A DNA stretch of 64,000 nt from Larix kaempferi (Eukaryota > Streptophyta > Pinopsida > Pinales > Pinaceae): positions 1,660,001 to 1,724,000 of the forward strand of contig BSBM01000386.1 in assembly GCA_027924585.1 (NCBI GenBank), written 5' to 3'. This document shows, one piece after another, positions 32,319 through 44,855 of this stretch. The notes beneath the pieces are model-generated. The model made no database searches and had not been told where the DNA came from. It saw nothing but the letters and a program-made list of their open reading frames with translations. Numbering within the stretch: position 1 is the stretch's first letter; each line of letters begins with the position of its first letter. The translations under genes and the position numbers were made by a program.

Positions 32319-35161
32319 TGTAATGTCCCAGGGGGCTATCAAAGGATCTTAGGGACATATCATTAGTTCTCTAAGGCTAATTAGAATATTTTAGCACAAC
32401 GAAATAATTTTAATAAATATTTAATTTCATTTTCTACAATTTAATTATGACAAAATATCGATAATTCCAAATAAATTAAAATAAATTTCATAACTGATCA
32501 AGCAAATTGAACCAAGGTTGGGAAAGCTTATCCAACACTTTATAAAATCATTATGCATCCATCCCAAGCCATAACACAAGTTACTTGCACCTAAAAAGGT
32601 CATTTTCACTTAATCATGATTAACTAGTAATTAGTGTAGTAATTGCGACACTTAGCACATAATTGACTACACTTAACATAACTTCATTTTTTTATCACCT
32701 AATCATCATTTATCAATCCCAATGGCTAATTAACACCTAATATCATGTAAATAAGGCATAATTATCATTTCGCAATTAATTAAACAAAACAATTACGAAA
32801 ATGACTCCACAAGACTAGTTAACTAGTATTTAACACAAATAGCTAGTCTTGCACGAATTCAACACACAACCATGCCAATGAACCAAAAAGCGAACCTACA
32901 GACATTATACATATATTTAAGCATGCACATAAATCCAAATAAATTTGCATTTGCAAGTCAATGCAACTAGTTAATAAACACTGCTAAGAATTTAACCCAA
33001 TCAATTGTACTGAGTTCCGGAGCACACAGAGGCAAGGTAAAGATCTAGAAAATAACATTCAACATAAAAATGAAAGTACCAAAAACAGATCATATGGCTA
33101 TACATTTCAAAAATTACGAAAACATAGATTCAATCTACAAACTAGTTACCAATTTCCACCGATTTGAAGCTAGTTTATGTTCCTAGTTTCCAAATGAAAA
33201 ACAATAAGAAAGTATCGACTATTGTATCTCATGGACATCGTATCATAGGTCCACTACAACCAAATGGTTGTATATTTCCGCTCATAAACAGTCCTCTTAC
33301 TAATTCATCAAACTAGCTAAATCTACTTCTCCAAATTGGCTAGAAATTGAGGAATCAAGTAAAATAAATGCATAAACAAATTGCAGAGTCATTTGGAAGC
33401 CAGTCCAACTCTAAATACCATGTATTATCAGTATTATGAGAGGTATAACTCATGTAAACATTTCGTTAAACACTTCTCATGCAAAGCCATAAATCTATTT
33501 AAAACAATTCTTTCGAATGAGCTAGTGAATGGAAACAAAACTAGGATTTCGATAAGCAAATCTAGAACTATCTAGGAACTCTTCCACACATTTATTCATA
33601 CATTTCAAGTTTAATTATTAGATCTAATATCAATTATCTCACTCGGGAATTTTCTCAAACATTTCACATGCCAAGTCTCGAAGCTACATAAAATAACCCA
33701 ACCGGTGAACTGGCTTTCGAATAGAGGCTAGAAACATTGTAGAGAGGTGTTTCCAATCATTCCTAATCTATTGCACAATAAAAGTACACATAATATAAAT
33801 AAAAGAGGCACAATTATCAGATCTGTAGCAGAGGTTCCAAATAAACATTTTTCTCAAGCACTTGCTCACAAAATACCAAAACTAGTTAGCTATTTTTTTC
33901 CAAAAACTAGTAGCATAATGTAACTAAAATCTATGAGAGATTTCTTCCATAATTAACTCATATATTTTATCATACATTTCATGTGAAACCATATAAGAAT
34001 CATATCAGATCCAAGTAATTCAAATAACCGTGAAACAAAGTACTTATCTTGCAAAATACGCAACCAATTTTGACTGTGCCACGTTCCATCCAGTCCTAGA
34101 CACAATGCAAGCCAAAATCACTTTGCAATGGTCACCCCCTAGCCGGAATCATGATGCCACAAGAAAGAGTGCATTCAACCACAAAACCCATCTAACATTG
34201 GTCCAACCACAATCCAATGGCAAGTGGATTCCACATCACTTCCTTTCCAGGATCTCCAGTGGCAATTCCAGGACAAAGTTTTCAGGAGAAATCAGTCCAA
34301 CCACAACCCAATGGAAAGTCTTCCTCAACTTCCACTCCAGGGAAATTCCAGTGGATCGAGGACAAAAGATTTAGAAATATATCAGTTCAACCTCAAATCC
34401 AATTGCAAGTGGATTCCACATCAATTCTAATCCAGGATCTCCAGAGGCAATTCCAAGACAAAATAGTGGCAATTATAGAGTAACTCAACTTGGGCACAGG
34501 ATCAACAAGGGCGCACCAACCAACAAAAACTCATGTCAAGAGTAACCAAAACCATTCATACCAGTACCATAGAAAAAACAAGAGCCAATAGCATGCATAA
34601 CCAACAAGAGAGACTATCTCTCATCCACCCAAATCCCATTTCCCAAGAGAAATTTGAATTGGGGGGGAGAGAGAGACACAAGGGAGGAGTTACATTCCCA
34701 AATTAGCAAAATGGGAGTTACACTTCTCAAGAGGGCGCATTAGAGGGGAGAGGAAGAGTCCTCATAAATTTGGGAGTCACAAATTTTCATGAGGGGCGCA
34801 CTAGGTGAGGAAAAAACTCTAACTCCAAATAAAATTAATCCTAGAATAAAATAAAAACCAAGGGGTAGCATAACACATGAGGGTGCATAAATCAAGAGGG
34901 TCCACCAAGTCCACAAGAAGGGTGTATCACATCCACATAGGTCAAAACACAAGGTAACACTTCCCCCCCAACCCCTAACTCGTAACATCATGGTTCCTCA
35001 TACTCTTTTTCGTGGCATTGGCCGATCTGATTATTTTATTTTATTAATTAATAATGTTCAACATAATAAAAATAATAATAATGTGCAAACCATAGCCTTG
35101 GCACCTTGTTCCATAGTAAAAACAATAATATGTCTAGGGGCTAAACCAGAGGGTCATTACA
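32319..35161 (-). repeat. Gypsy 3' LTR (2843 bp)
   Basis: It begins TGTAATGTCC and ends GTCATTACA on the plus strand, a 7-bp terminal inverted repeat. It aligns over its whole length with 46902-59046 apart from the inserted array there, with substitutions and small indels throughout. It carries a three-unit repeat at 34204-34481. Short open frames inside it are not genes. Confidence 0.95.
34204..34481. repeat. ~92-bp repeat x 3 inside gypsy LTR
   Basis: Units start at 34204, 34298 and 34388 with CAACCACAATCCAATGGCAA or close variants and contain GGATCTCCAGTGGCAATTCC. The equivalent region of the other LTR is 58072-58345. Confidence 0.75.
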
Positions 35162-35174
35162 TCCCTCCCCCCTT
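35162..35174 (-). other. Gypsy polypurine tract
   Basis: On the minus strand AAGGGGGGAGGGA abuts the 3' LTR start TGTAATG, as required for plus-strand priming. Confidence 0.9.
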
Positions 35175-35229
35175 AAACCATGCATTATACTTGATGCATA
35201 CACATGCATGCCGCAAAATCTCAAAGCTT

Positions 35230-38200
35230 TCAAAATAGATGAGGGTATGCCTCCCTCATCACATCTTTCAATTCCCAATTTGCGTCCTAAGGAGTATAAT
35301 GGATCCACCGAACCTTGACTTGTCGGATTTCTCTGTTCCTGAGCAACTCGGTCTTCTTGCCTATGATGGCAACAGGCTCTATCGAAAAATCTCCTTCCGG
35401 CTCCATCTAATCAAACCAAATATACATATAAAACATAATCAACATCATGTATACCTGTCAATCAAGAAATATATAGATAGATAGATAGATACACCAACAT
35501 GCTAAACAAAGTTCATAAGGTCAGTATCAAAATATTCTAAGTAAATAATAATCATGTCATATGCATAATCTAATGTAAAACATAAGCATCTACACTACAA
35601 TTTACCTATATCATATGCCAGTGAATTATATGTCTAGGATCATGCACATACTTTTTCAACAAGGAGACATGAAACACATTATGCACTTTTATGTTAGGAG
35701 GCAAAGCTAGCTCATAATCAACTGGTCCTATCTTTTCCAAAATATCAAAGGGTCTGCAATATTTAGCTGCAAGTTTAGAACAATTTCCCAAGTTTAAAGT
35801 ACTCTTCTTCGGTTTCACTTTCAAAAACGCATGTTCTCCAACTTGAAATTCTATCAATCCTGTTATGATCTGCATAACTTTTATGTCTATCATGTGCTGC
35901 TTTCAAACTCTGTTTAATCCTAACCATTTGATCTTCCATTTCCTTTAATAATTCTGGCCCAATAATAACTCTGTTTGTCGGATTGTCCCAACTAATTGGA
36001 GTGTTACACTTCCTTCCATACATCGCTTCAAAAGGACTTACTTTCAAAGAAGAATGATAACCATTGTTATAAGCAAATTCCACTAGATGCAAATAATTTT
36101 CCCATTTAGTAGGTTGATCCATTACATACATTCTTAACATATCTTCAATTACCTGATTTGCCCTTTCTGTCTATCCATCTGTCTGAGGATAATGTGAATT
36201 ACTCATGTTCAAATCTGTTCCAAAACCTTTAAACAAACCTTTCCAAAAATGACCTGTAAACTTTAAATCCCTGTCTGACACAATTGCTTTCAGAATGCCA
36301 TGTAATCTAGCCACTTCTTTTATATAAATATATGCTATTTCAGTTGCTTTATGTGTAATCTTAACTAGAATGAAATGAGCTGTTGTAGTTAACTTGTCTA
36401 CCACTACCATAATAACATCATGTTGTGATCTTGTCTTAGGTAATTTTGTGATAACATCCATACTGAATACATCCCATTTCCATTCTGGTATCTGTAAGGG
36501 TTGTAACAATCCCGCAGGGTGTTTGTGTTCAAATTTTACTTTCTGACATTCTAAACATCTATCTATGTAATATGCAATTTCTTTTTTCATTTCTGGCCAA
36601 TAATAATCTTTCTTAACTGCGCTACTATCTTTTGAGAACCAAAGTGACCTGCATAAGGTATGTCATGCATTTCTTGTAAAACCATCTTCCTTACATTTTC
36701 AAAGTTAGGAACGAAGACCCTGTTCTTATACTTAAGTATTATGTCTTCCAGTTTATAGTGTTCAAACTTGTGTGTTTTTCCCTGTTGCTGTAAACCTGCG
36801 TTTACACGTTGAAAGAATTCATCTATATTTTTTGACTCTTTTATTTTATCCTTTAGATTCGAGGTGTTGGTACTAATAACTATGTGCATCACATGCATTT
36901 TCCTACTAAGTGCATCTGCTATTTTGTTCTCTTTTCCTTTTATATGCTTAATGTCAAAATCATATTCACATAGTAGTTCCATCCATCTTCTTTGTCTTGC
37001 ATTTAAATTAGGCTGTTCGAATAAATACTTTAATCCATGGTGATCAATTCTTAATTCAAAATTCTTTCCCATCAAGTAGTGTCTCCATATCTTTAATGCG
37101 TGTACCACTGCTGCTAAATCTAAATCATGAGTAGCATAATTTTGTTCATGTTCCTTTAAATTCCTAGATTCATAACAAATAACCTGTCCATTCTTATTTA
37201 ACACACCAATTATACCATGTTGGTATGCATTTGTACATACTACAAAGCTTTCATCTGGATTCGCAATTTTCAAAACTGGTGCACTAGTAAGCATTTCTTT
37301 GAGTTTCTGAAAATTTTCTTCACATTTACATGTCCATTCAAATTTTATACCTTTCTTTGCAATGAAGTTATCGGATGTGCTATCTTTGAAAATCCTTCTA
37401 TAAACCTATGATAGTAACCTGCTAAACCCATAAAAGATCTAACCTTTGACACATTCTTAGGTGTTGGCCAATTCATTATAGCTTCTATCTTTTCTGGATC
37501 AACTGAGATTCCTTGTTCTGATACAATGTGTCCTAAATAGTGAATCTTGTTATGATAGAAAGAGCACTTACTTAACTTAGCATATAGTTGATGTTCTCTG
37601 AGTACTTGCATTACTAGTCTTAAGTGTTCTTCATGTTCTTTTCTTGTTTTAGAGTAAATAAGAATATAATCCAGGAATACAATCACAAACTTATCCAGAC
37701 ATTTTTTTAAAATCTCATTCATTAAACACATAAATGTAGCTAGTGCATTTGTCAATCCAAAATGAACAACTATGAATTCATAGTGACCATATCTTGTCCT
37801 AAAAGTTGTCTTACTGATGTCTGCTTCCTTAATCCTAACCTGATGATAACTTGACCTGAGATCTATCTTTGAGAACACTATAGCTCCTCTCAACTGATTG
37901 AATAAGTCATCAATTCTCGGTAAAGGGTATTTCTTCTTCATAGTTGCTTTATTTAACTGCATGTAATCTATACAAAGTCTCAAGGTACCATCTTTCTTCC
38001 TGACAAACAAAACCGGTGCTCCCCAAGGTGAGACACTAGGCCTAACATAACCTTTTCTTTAATAATTCCTCTAACTACATTTGTAACTCTTTCAATTCAA
38101 AGAATACTAATTCTATAAGGGATGTTAGACGAAGGAACTGTACCAAGTGTGATATCAATAGTAAATTCTATGTCTCTTTTAGGAGGAATTCCAAGTATTT

Positions 38201-38771
38201 CTCGAAATATATCTGCAAATTCCTATAATATTGGGTAATCTTGTAACTGACGTTCTTTTTCCTTTGATTATTCTACGTGTGTTGCATAAACCTGACATCC
38301 TTTTCTAAAACATTTCTTTAACTGTAAGTCTGTAACTTGTCTTAAAGATACTGGTCTATGTATTCCTTTAATTGTTACTATGTTTCCCTTCTCATCTAGA
38401 CATGTATAAGTTCTACTATAGCAATCAAAAATAACATGGTGTGTGGTCAACCAGTCCATACCAATCAAAGCATAATAAGATCCTAAAGGAATAATGCTCA
38501 AATCCGCAAAGGTATTTAAACCATTCATATCCAAGGGACAATGTCTTACTATTTATGTGACTTTCCTTTTGGTTCCAATTGCTAACTGTACAAGGCCTGC
38601 TACTTCAAAAATTGCTTTTCTTAAGAGAACAATCCAAAACTAAACTAGTTGCAATATAACTGTTACTAGCTCCTGAATCAATTAAAATAGACATGGTTTT
38701 GTTACCAATCTTACTTGCTACTTAAATCATGTGAGACTAATGATCTTCCTATCTACCTTCCAAATCTACAT
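35230..38771 (-). pseudogene. Gypsy pol: protease, RT, RNase H, integrase, chromodomain
   Basis: Right to left: the aspartic protease motif LIDSGAS lies near 38690. The protease-RT linker at 38534-38268 has PLGSYYALIGMDWL. RT (about 38060-37345) has LRLCIDY and the active-site box as FLDYIL, where FxDD is expected, so one catalytic Asp is lost. RNase H (37294-36890) has ATHDLDLAAVVHAL and ends ADALSRK. Integrase has its HHCC finger (MHDIPYAGH, CLEC), D at FSMDVI, D at SDRD, and E after a TAG stop at 36171-36173. The conserved C-terminus (VHNVFHVSLLKKYV) stops at 35606-35608. A ~199-bp intron-like gap follows, then a chromodomain-like end (KVRWIHY…ANWELKDVM) to TGA at 35230. Frameshifts lie near 38600, 38040, 36590 and 35800. 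Confidence 0.9.
35407..35605 (-). other. Probable intron in gypsy pol, before chromodomain
   Basis: On the minus strand GTAAATTG (from 35605) to GGTTTGATTAG (ending 35407) encloses 199 bp of AT-rich DNA with stops in all frames. Removing it joins the integrase end (…HWHMI, then a Gln-position TAG) to …EPEGDFSIEPV in phase 0, exactly where related gypsy proteins read continuously. It includes a short tandem (GATA)n run at 35472-35490. Confidence 0.7.
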
Positions 38772-38776
38772 AGATC

Positions 38777-39359
38777 TATTGATGTATATGTAACTTCGGA
38801 ATGTATTTCATCTATGTATTTTATTGTACTCCTATAGAGATGTATTATTCCTCTATATGAAAGTGTCGTCATTTGTATTGACAAGTTTCGCAAGTGTTGT
38901 AACTTGCTGATGGGTTATTAGACCACCTAATAAGGGGTCGGTCCGGATTAATGTAACCATGGGTTATTGGTCTAAGTTAGACAAGTCATCCCCACTGGTT
39001 TATTGGGTAGGACAGGACAAGTATAAATAGAGATTGAGAGATCTCTATTTGATTATCTCATTACTCACTCTTCTATCACTTGGAAAGTGGCGCACATGTG
39101 AGGAGGAGGATCAGTTGCTAGGAGAAGACTATCTCTTGTACTTTGGTTGTACTTTGGTTGTATAATTGCTCTTTCTATCTCTGAGGAAGTTGTGGGGTTT
39201 TTCACCTTTATTGTTTTCCCCAGTGAAACTTTGTGTGTCCATTGTCTTCTGTGATTGCTTGATATGCTTGATACATGCTTGATATGATTGATATGTTGTA
39301 CGTGTTATTCTCTTAGTAAAGATCCTAGAGTATGCTGAATTAATGCTCAAAATCTAACG
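38777..39359 (+). repeat. Copia 5' LTR (583 bp)
   Basis: It starts TATTGATGTATATG (TG decayed to TA) and ends AATCTAACG (CA decayed to CG). Two short tandem duplications make it longer than its partner: one near 38810-38830 and a doubled ACTTTGGTTGT near 39140. Confidence 0.9.
39022..39030 (+). promoter_or_regulatory. TATA box of copia LTR
   Basis: TATAAATAG, conserved at the same place in the other LTR (45088-45096). Confidence 0.7.
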
Positions 39360-39371
39360 TGGTATCAGAGC
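39360..39371 (+). other. Copia primer-binding site
   Basis: TGGTATCAGAGC, a perfect match to the usual initiator tRNA-Met site, immediately after the LTR. Confidence 0.95.
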
Positions 39372-39916
39372 TTCCCTAAGAAGAAGACATTGTGCAGTGG
39401 TGGAAACTAGGGTTTCTCTCCACAGATTTTGGAAAACCCGTAAGGTAGATTGACTCTACTCATTCAGGAGAATCTTTCTGTCCAATCAGAATTCAATTCT
39501 GATCACTTTCAGTTTTGGCCCTAAAAATTAGGGTTTCCACAAAAATAGGAATTTCTGAAATCTAAAGACATAGCTGGAAGCTCCTTGGAAAAATCGAAGT
39601 TTAGAGCTTTGGATCGAGATTTTTGGTTGGGTAAAACTCCGGGAAACTCAAACCCTAATTCAGGGTCCTCCCTGGTAAATCCGGGAGATTGAAAAGCATT
39701 TCTGAAGGGTGAAACTTTGTAGTTTTCAAATTATGAGTATACCAGGCTGATCAGCTCATCAAGGCACATCTTTCTATCCTTTCAAAAGTTTGAAATTCAC
39801 ATTTTGAATTTTTAGGGTTTCTCTGACAAACCCTAATCCGAGACCAGAACCAACTTTGAGCAAGACAAGTGGTAAGACCTAAAAATTTTCTATTTCCATT
39901 TGAAGTACTCTTTAAG

Positions 39917-42900
39917 ATGTCTACCACACCAAGCTTGAGGATAAGCTTGAAGGGGTTGATAACTTCCGAGCATGGAAGTATAGGATTGGGTTAATCCTGG
40001 AAGAAAATGAGTTGGACATTTATATAAATGAAGTGGTCCCTATCCCAGAAGAAGAAGAGGCTAAGGCTCTTCACAAGAAGAACTTGGACAAGGCAAAGAG
40101 GATCATTGTTGATTCTATCAAAGATCATCTCATACCCCATGTGTCTTCCCTAAAGACACCGAAGGAGATGTTTGATTCCCTGACCAAGCTATTTGAAGGG
40201 AAGAACATAAATCAGAAGATGACCCTGAGGAATCAATTGAAGAATGTCAAGATCCCGAATGTGGAGACCATGCAGTCTTATTTCTCAAGGGTCTCCCAGA
40301 TAAGAGAACAACTTGAAGCTGTGGGAGAAGACATAGAAAATGGAGAAGTGGTAATGACCACTCTTAATGGCCTTCTTAGGTCATGGGATTCCTTCATCCA
40401 AGGAATTTGTGCTAGGAAGAAACTTATCACTTTCAGTAGACTGTGGGAAGAATGCTCATAGGAAGAAGCTCGAATTGTAGCTCGAGAAGAGAAGATGGGG
40501 AATGAAGATCAATCTCTCACGGCACATTCCAAAAGTCATGGTGACAAAAAGACTCACCATCATGGCAAGAAAGAAAGACATCACCATCAGAATCAGAAGG
40601 GTAAAAGAAACATGTCCCATGCCCGTTGCTATACATGTGATGAAAAGGGACACTATTCTAGAGACTGTCCCAGAAACAAGAAAGATGGTTCTCACAAAAG
40701 GAAGAACACCAAAAGAAGACATCATGATCATACTGCAGAGGATGATGAACCTCCTAGGAAGAGGGCTAGAGAAGATAATGATGATTCTTCTAGTGATGAA
40801 GAATATGTTTTAATTTCTGCTCTCATTGGAACCATTACTCATGGAAGTAATGATTGGCTTATAGACAGTGGGGCTTCCAAACACATGACAGGATTCAAGG
40901 AATCCTTTATGAATCTATCTGAACATGAATCACCCCACAAGGTGAAACTTGGGGAGGACTACCAGTATCCAATAAAAGGGAGTGGTGAAGCCTCCTATAA
41001 ACTAGACTCTGGAAAGTCTATGAAGATGAAAGATGTACTATATGTTCCAGTTCTCAAGAAGAATCTACTCTCCATATCTGCATTGGATGCAAAAGGCATG
41101 AGGGTTGCATTTGTAGATGGCCAAGTCCTAATATGGCCAAAGGGTAAGACTATTGATGATGCAGTGGTGATTGGAGAGCAAGAGGGAGGATTATACAAAT
41201 TGAAGGGCCAACCAGAACAAGCAATGGTCCATGATTCAGTAGAGCCAAGTGAACGTTGGCATAGAAGGCTTGCACACATGCACTATAGGGCATTACCAAT
41301 TGCAAGAAAAGCTGTAGAAGGTCTTCCTAAAATGCAGACAAAGTATGAAGATGTTTGCTTGCAAAAGGAAAGAACACAAAGAAAGCATTTACAAGCAAGT
41401 AAGGAAAAAGGAATTATCCACTTCGATGTATGCAGTCCGATGTTATCCAGTTCTCTAAGTGGGTATGTATACTATGGTTCTTTCATTGATGATTTCTCTA
41501 GGAAGACTTGGATTCATTTCTTGAAGAACAAAGATGAAGTATTCAACAAATTCAAGGAATTCAAAGCCTTGATAGAAAACCACACTGAAAACAAGATCAA
41601 GACCTTTAGATCCAACAATGGCAGAGAATTCACTTCAGTAGACTTCAAGAAGCTATACAATGATTCAGGGATTAAGAGGGAGTTTACCACTCCTTACAAT
41701 TCACAACAGAAAGAAGTAGAAGAAGCTACTTCATAATAGGTCTCCGGCAGCTCCTGCAAGGAAGCAAAGATTCAGAGGGAGTCCACCCAACAAACAAACA
41801 AAGATAAGTATTTGAATTGTCATTTCTTGTATATCTGATTATTTAAATAATATTGTTCAATGATGTATATACTTATGTTTCTAGACTTAAGTTGTATATT
41901 ATGCATATTATAATAATTGCATTAATGAACAATATACTACTAATATGCATGTGATGGGTAAGTGGCCTATGGAACTATACAACATTCCATTACTACTCAT
42001 CTAGAATGAAACCTCTTTGCTGACATGTTGGGAGTTGTGCACACTCTTAACAATGTTCTGGTAGAGATTGGAAGGCATCTAGAAAGTTACGGAATATGGA
42101 TAAATGTTGTATTGAAGCATTGGCTAAAATAATTGCATGACTGTATGACATACTTCTTTATGTGTAAGAATTTGTTCTGCAAACTATGAGATGTTTCTAA
42201 TCATGAAATTTAACTTGCTTTGTAGGAAAGATCATATACCATCACCTACAAAAGAAGGACTACAACATTTGTTCCAACAACAAAGCTATCTATTGAAGAT
42301 ATTGAAGTTCCCAAGATCCGGGATGAAGTAATGGAAGAATACCATGATCCATCGATCATGAAGAAAGATGTTTGGGATGTGGTCCCAAGACCAGATGGGA
42401 AGTCTGTTGTGACTTCCAAAGATCAAGCATGCTGCAGATGGAATCATAGAGAAATATAAAATAAGGTTTGTAGCTCGTGGCTTCTCCCAGAAAGAAGGGA
42501 TTGATGATGAAGAGACTTTTGCTCCTGTGGCCAGATACACTTCCATTAGATCAGTACTTGCTTTGGCTGCAGTGATGAAATGGAAGGTACACCAGATGGA
42601 TGTCAAGACAACTTTCTTGAATGGTGTAGTTGAAGAGGAAGTGTATGTGGAGCAGCCACTCGGGTTTGAGACACATGACAGAGGGACTCATGTGTGCAAA
42701 CTGAAGAAAGTCCTGTATGGTTTGAAACAGGCACCCAGGACCTGGTATGGCAGGATAGATGGCTTCCTATCTAGTTTGGGCTTTACCAAGAGTAAAGCAG
42801 ATTCCAACCTTTACTACAAGGTTGAGGAAGGCAATCCGGTAATACTACTTTTGTATGTGGATGACCTGTTTTTTACAGGAGAGGATAGTTTGATTGCCGA

Positions 42901-43786
42901 TACGAAGAAGAAGCTTGCTGCCGAGTTCGAGATGAAGGACTTGGGTATGATGCACTGTTTTCTTGGTATGGAGGTGTGGCAGAGTGCAAATGGAATCTTC
43001 CTTGGACAAGGGAAGTATGCAGTAGAGATCCTAAAGAGGTTCAGAATGATGGACTGCAAGGCCATGGCCACACCTATGGAATCAAACCTGAAGCTTTTGT
43101 GTGATGCTTCATCTGAGCCGATTGATGCTACGATGTATCGTCAGATGATTGGGTCCTTGATGTACTTGACGAATACGAGACCAGATATCTGCTTTGTGGT
43201 GAACACCTTGAGCCAATACTTGACAGATCCGAGACATGTTCACCTGATAGCTGTAAAGCATATTCTGATGTACCTGAAGGGTACAGTTGACTATGGGCTC
43301 AAGTATGAGGTGAATCAAAAGTTTAACCTAGAGGGTTATGTTGATTCGGATTGGGCAGTTAGTGCCATTGATCGGAAGAGCACTTTGGGGTGCTACTTCA
43401 GTATGGGATCCGGTATGATCTCTTGGTTTAGCAAGAAGCAGTCCTGTGTGGCACTGAGTACAACCGAAGCAGAGTATGTCGCAGCTTGTTCGGCCAGTTG
43501 TGAGGCAGTATGGCTTAGGAAGCTACTGTCTGATTTGTTTGATCTCTAGCCGAGTGCTACTTGTATATATTATGACAACCAAGAGTTGTGTGAAGTTGTC
43601 GGAGAAATGTTCCATGACAAGTTGAAGCACATTGAGATCAAGTATCACTATATCAGGGATATGGTGCAGAGAGAAGCAATGAAGCTCCTGTATGTTGCGA
43701 CGGACGAGCAGATAGCCGATGTGTTGACCAAGCCGCTTGCCAGAGTGAAGTTTGAATACTTCAGAGGGAGACTTCATGTACTTTAG
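39917..43786 (+). pseudogene. Copia gag-pol, broken
   Basis: Gag begins at ATG 39917, with a one-base shift soon after. The gag domain (to about 40460) has TPKEMFDSLTKLFEG and YFSRVSQIREQLEA, then an in-frame TAG at 40459-40461. The next frame (40462-41736) carries the zinc knuckle CYTCDEKGHYSRDC, protease LIDSGASKHM, and a pre-integrase finger that has lost residues. Its integrase has RSNNGREF where RSDNGGEF is typical, and ends prematurely. After a ~490-bp non-coding gap, RT and RNase H (42226-43549) follow. Landmarks are FLNGVVEEEVYVEQP, LYGLKQAPRTWY, the intact catalytic YVDD, and STTEAEYVAACSA. A TAG at 43547-43549 precedes the closing VLTKPLARVKFEYFRG. A short deletion and shift lie near 42420. 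Not functional. Confidence 0.92.
41737..42225 (+). other. AT-rich intron-like gap between integrase and RT
   Basis: About 490 bp with no coding similarity lie between the acidic/basic linker and RT, where copia polyproteins are normally continuous. It is AT-rich and ends TTGCTTTGTAG, like a plant 3' splice site. The left side has AAAGATAAGT near 41800, a poor donor. It could be an intron, a small insertion or captured DNA. Confidence 0.5.
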
Positions 43787-43847
43787 ATCGAGATACCTTC
43801 CAAGAGGAAGTGATGAGTCCGGAGACACAGATGCACACGATCCATTG

Positions 43848-44230
43848 TCACATAGTGGTAGGTTCTTCCTCCTATGGTGTAGATGTAAGGGCTGGGCCAT
43901 TCTCACATAGTGGTAGGTTCATCCTCCTATGGTGCAGATGTAAGGGCTGGGCCATTCTCACATGGTGGTAGGTTCTCCCTCCCATGGTGAGTTGTAAGGG
44001 CCAAGTAGGCTTTTCCAACAAGGTGGTAGGTTTGTCCTCCCATGGTTGTTGATGTAATTGCCGAGCTTTTCTGACATGATAGTAGGTTCATCCTCCCATG
44101 GTCGTTGATGTAATTGTTGAGCTGTTCCAACATGGTGGCAGGTTCTTCCTCCCATGGTCGTTGATGTAAGTGCTGAGAGCCTTTCATAGATGGTAGTAGG
44201 TTGGTCCTCCAATGCTAGTGAGTGTAAGTG
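43848..44230 (+). repeat. ~55-61-bp tandem repeat x ~7 in copia 3' region
   Basis: Units carry GTGGTAGGTTCnTCCTCC-ATGGT and TGTAAGGGCTGGGCC or variants, starting near 43855, 43910, 43965, 44023, 44081, 44134 and 44194. They lie between the RNase H stop and the polypurine tract. The long minus-strand frames here are a by-product of the repeat period. Confidence 0.85.
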
Positions 44231-44299
44231 TTGTGTGTGTGCATCTGGGTTGTGCTCCGTGGACGATGACGATGATTTGAAGATAATGATGTGACAGTA

Positions 44300-44640
44300 T
44301 GGTACACAGGTTTTGCAAAGGCATATGATCAGTCCTGAGATGTTCTTGCAGGTTTTGCAGAGGCAATGTAATCAGTCCTGGGAGATCTTGCAGGTTTTGC
44401 AGAGGCAGTGTAATCAGTCCTGAGGTGTACCTACTTGATGGCTTGCTCGCTGAGATGACATAATCAGTATGATCATGAGTATCAGGATGATACTCCATGG
44501 CCATGGACAGGTTGTGCAGTTGCATGTAAAAGATCCTGGGAGATCCGATAGGTTGAGCAGTATGCTTGTAATTAGTCCTGGGATGCTCTTTCGAGGTTTT
44601 GGCTTAACGCACGTAATCAGTCCTGAGGATTCCACAATAT
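44300..44640 (+). repeat. Second tandem repeat in copia 3' region
   Basis: TAATCAGTCCTGrG-GATsTTGCAGGTTTTGCAGAGGC-like units recur about six times with increasing divergence, directly after the first array. Confidence 0.8.
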
Positions 44641-44846
44641 GGACAGTGATGATGAAGACCTATAGGTGGTGGGCCTACATCCAGTATGAAAAAGGACTGG
44701 CTCTGTAGAACTTCCTATGATGAGTAGATTGGAGATTGATTGAGATAGCAACAGTAATGATGATTCGATGACAATGATCCAATGATAATGATCTAGAGAA
44801 GAAGACTTGTGCTAGCAGATCTGTGTCGAGAAATACCTTCCTAGTT

Positions 44847-44855
44847 AAGAGGGAG
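44847..44855 (+). other. Copia polypurine tract
   Basis: AAGAGGGAG directly before the 3' LTR start TGTTGGTG. Confidence 0.9.

Noticed and set aside
34030-34483. Open frames in the gypsy LTR (and equivalents at 57990-58349)
   Set aside because: They lie within the LTR and owe their length to a ~92-bp repeat lacking stops; no similarity to proteins.
43927-44635. Several minus-strand open frames of 70-113 codons
   Set aside because: They follow the period of the copia 3' tandem repeats and lie antisense to a retrotransposon; no protein family is recognisable.
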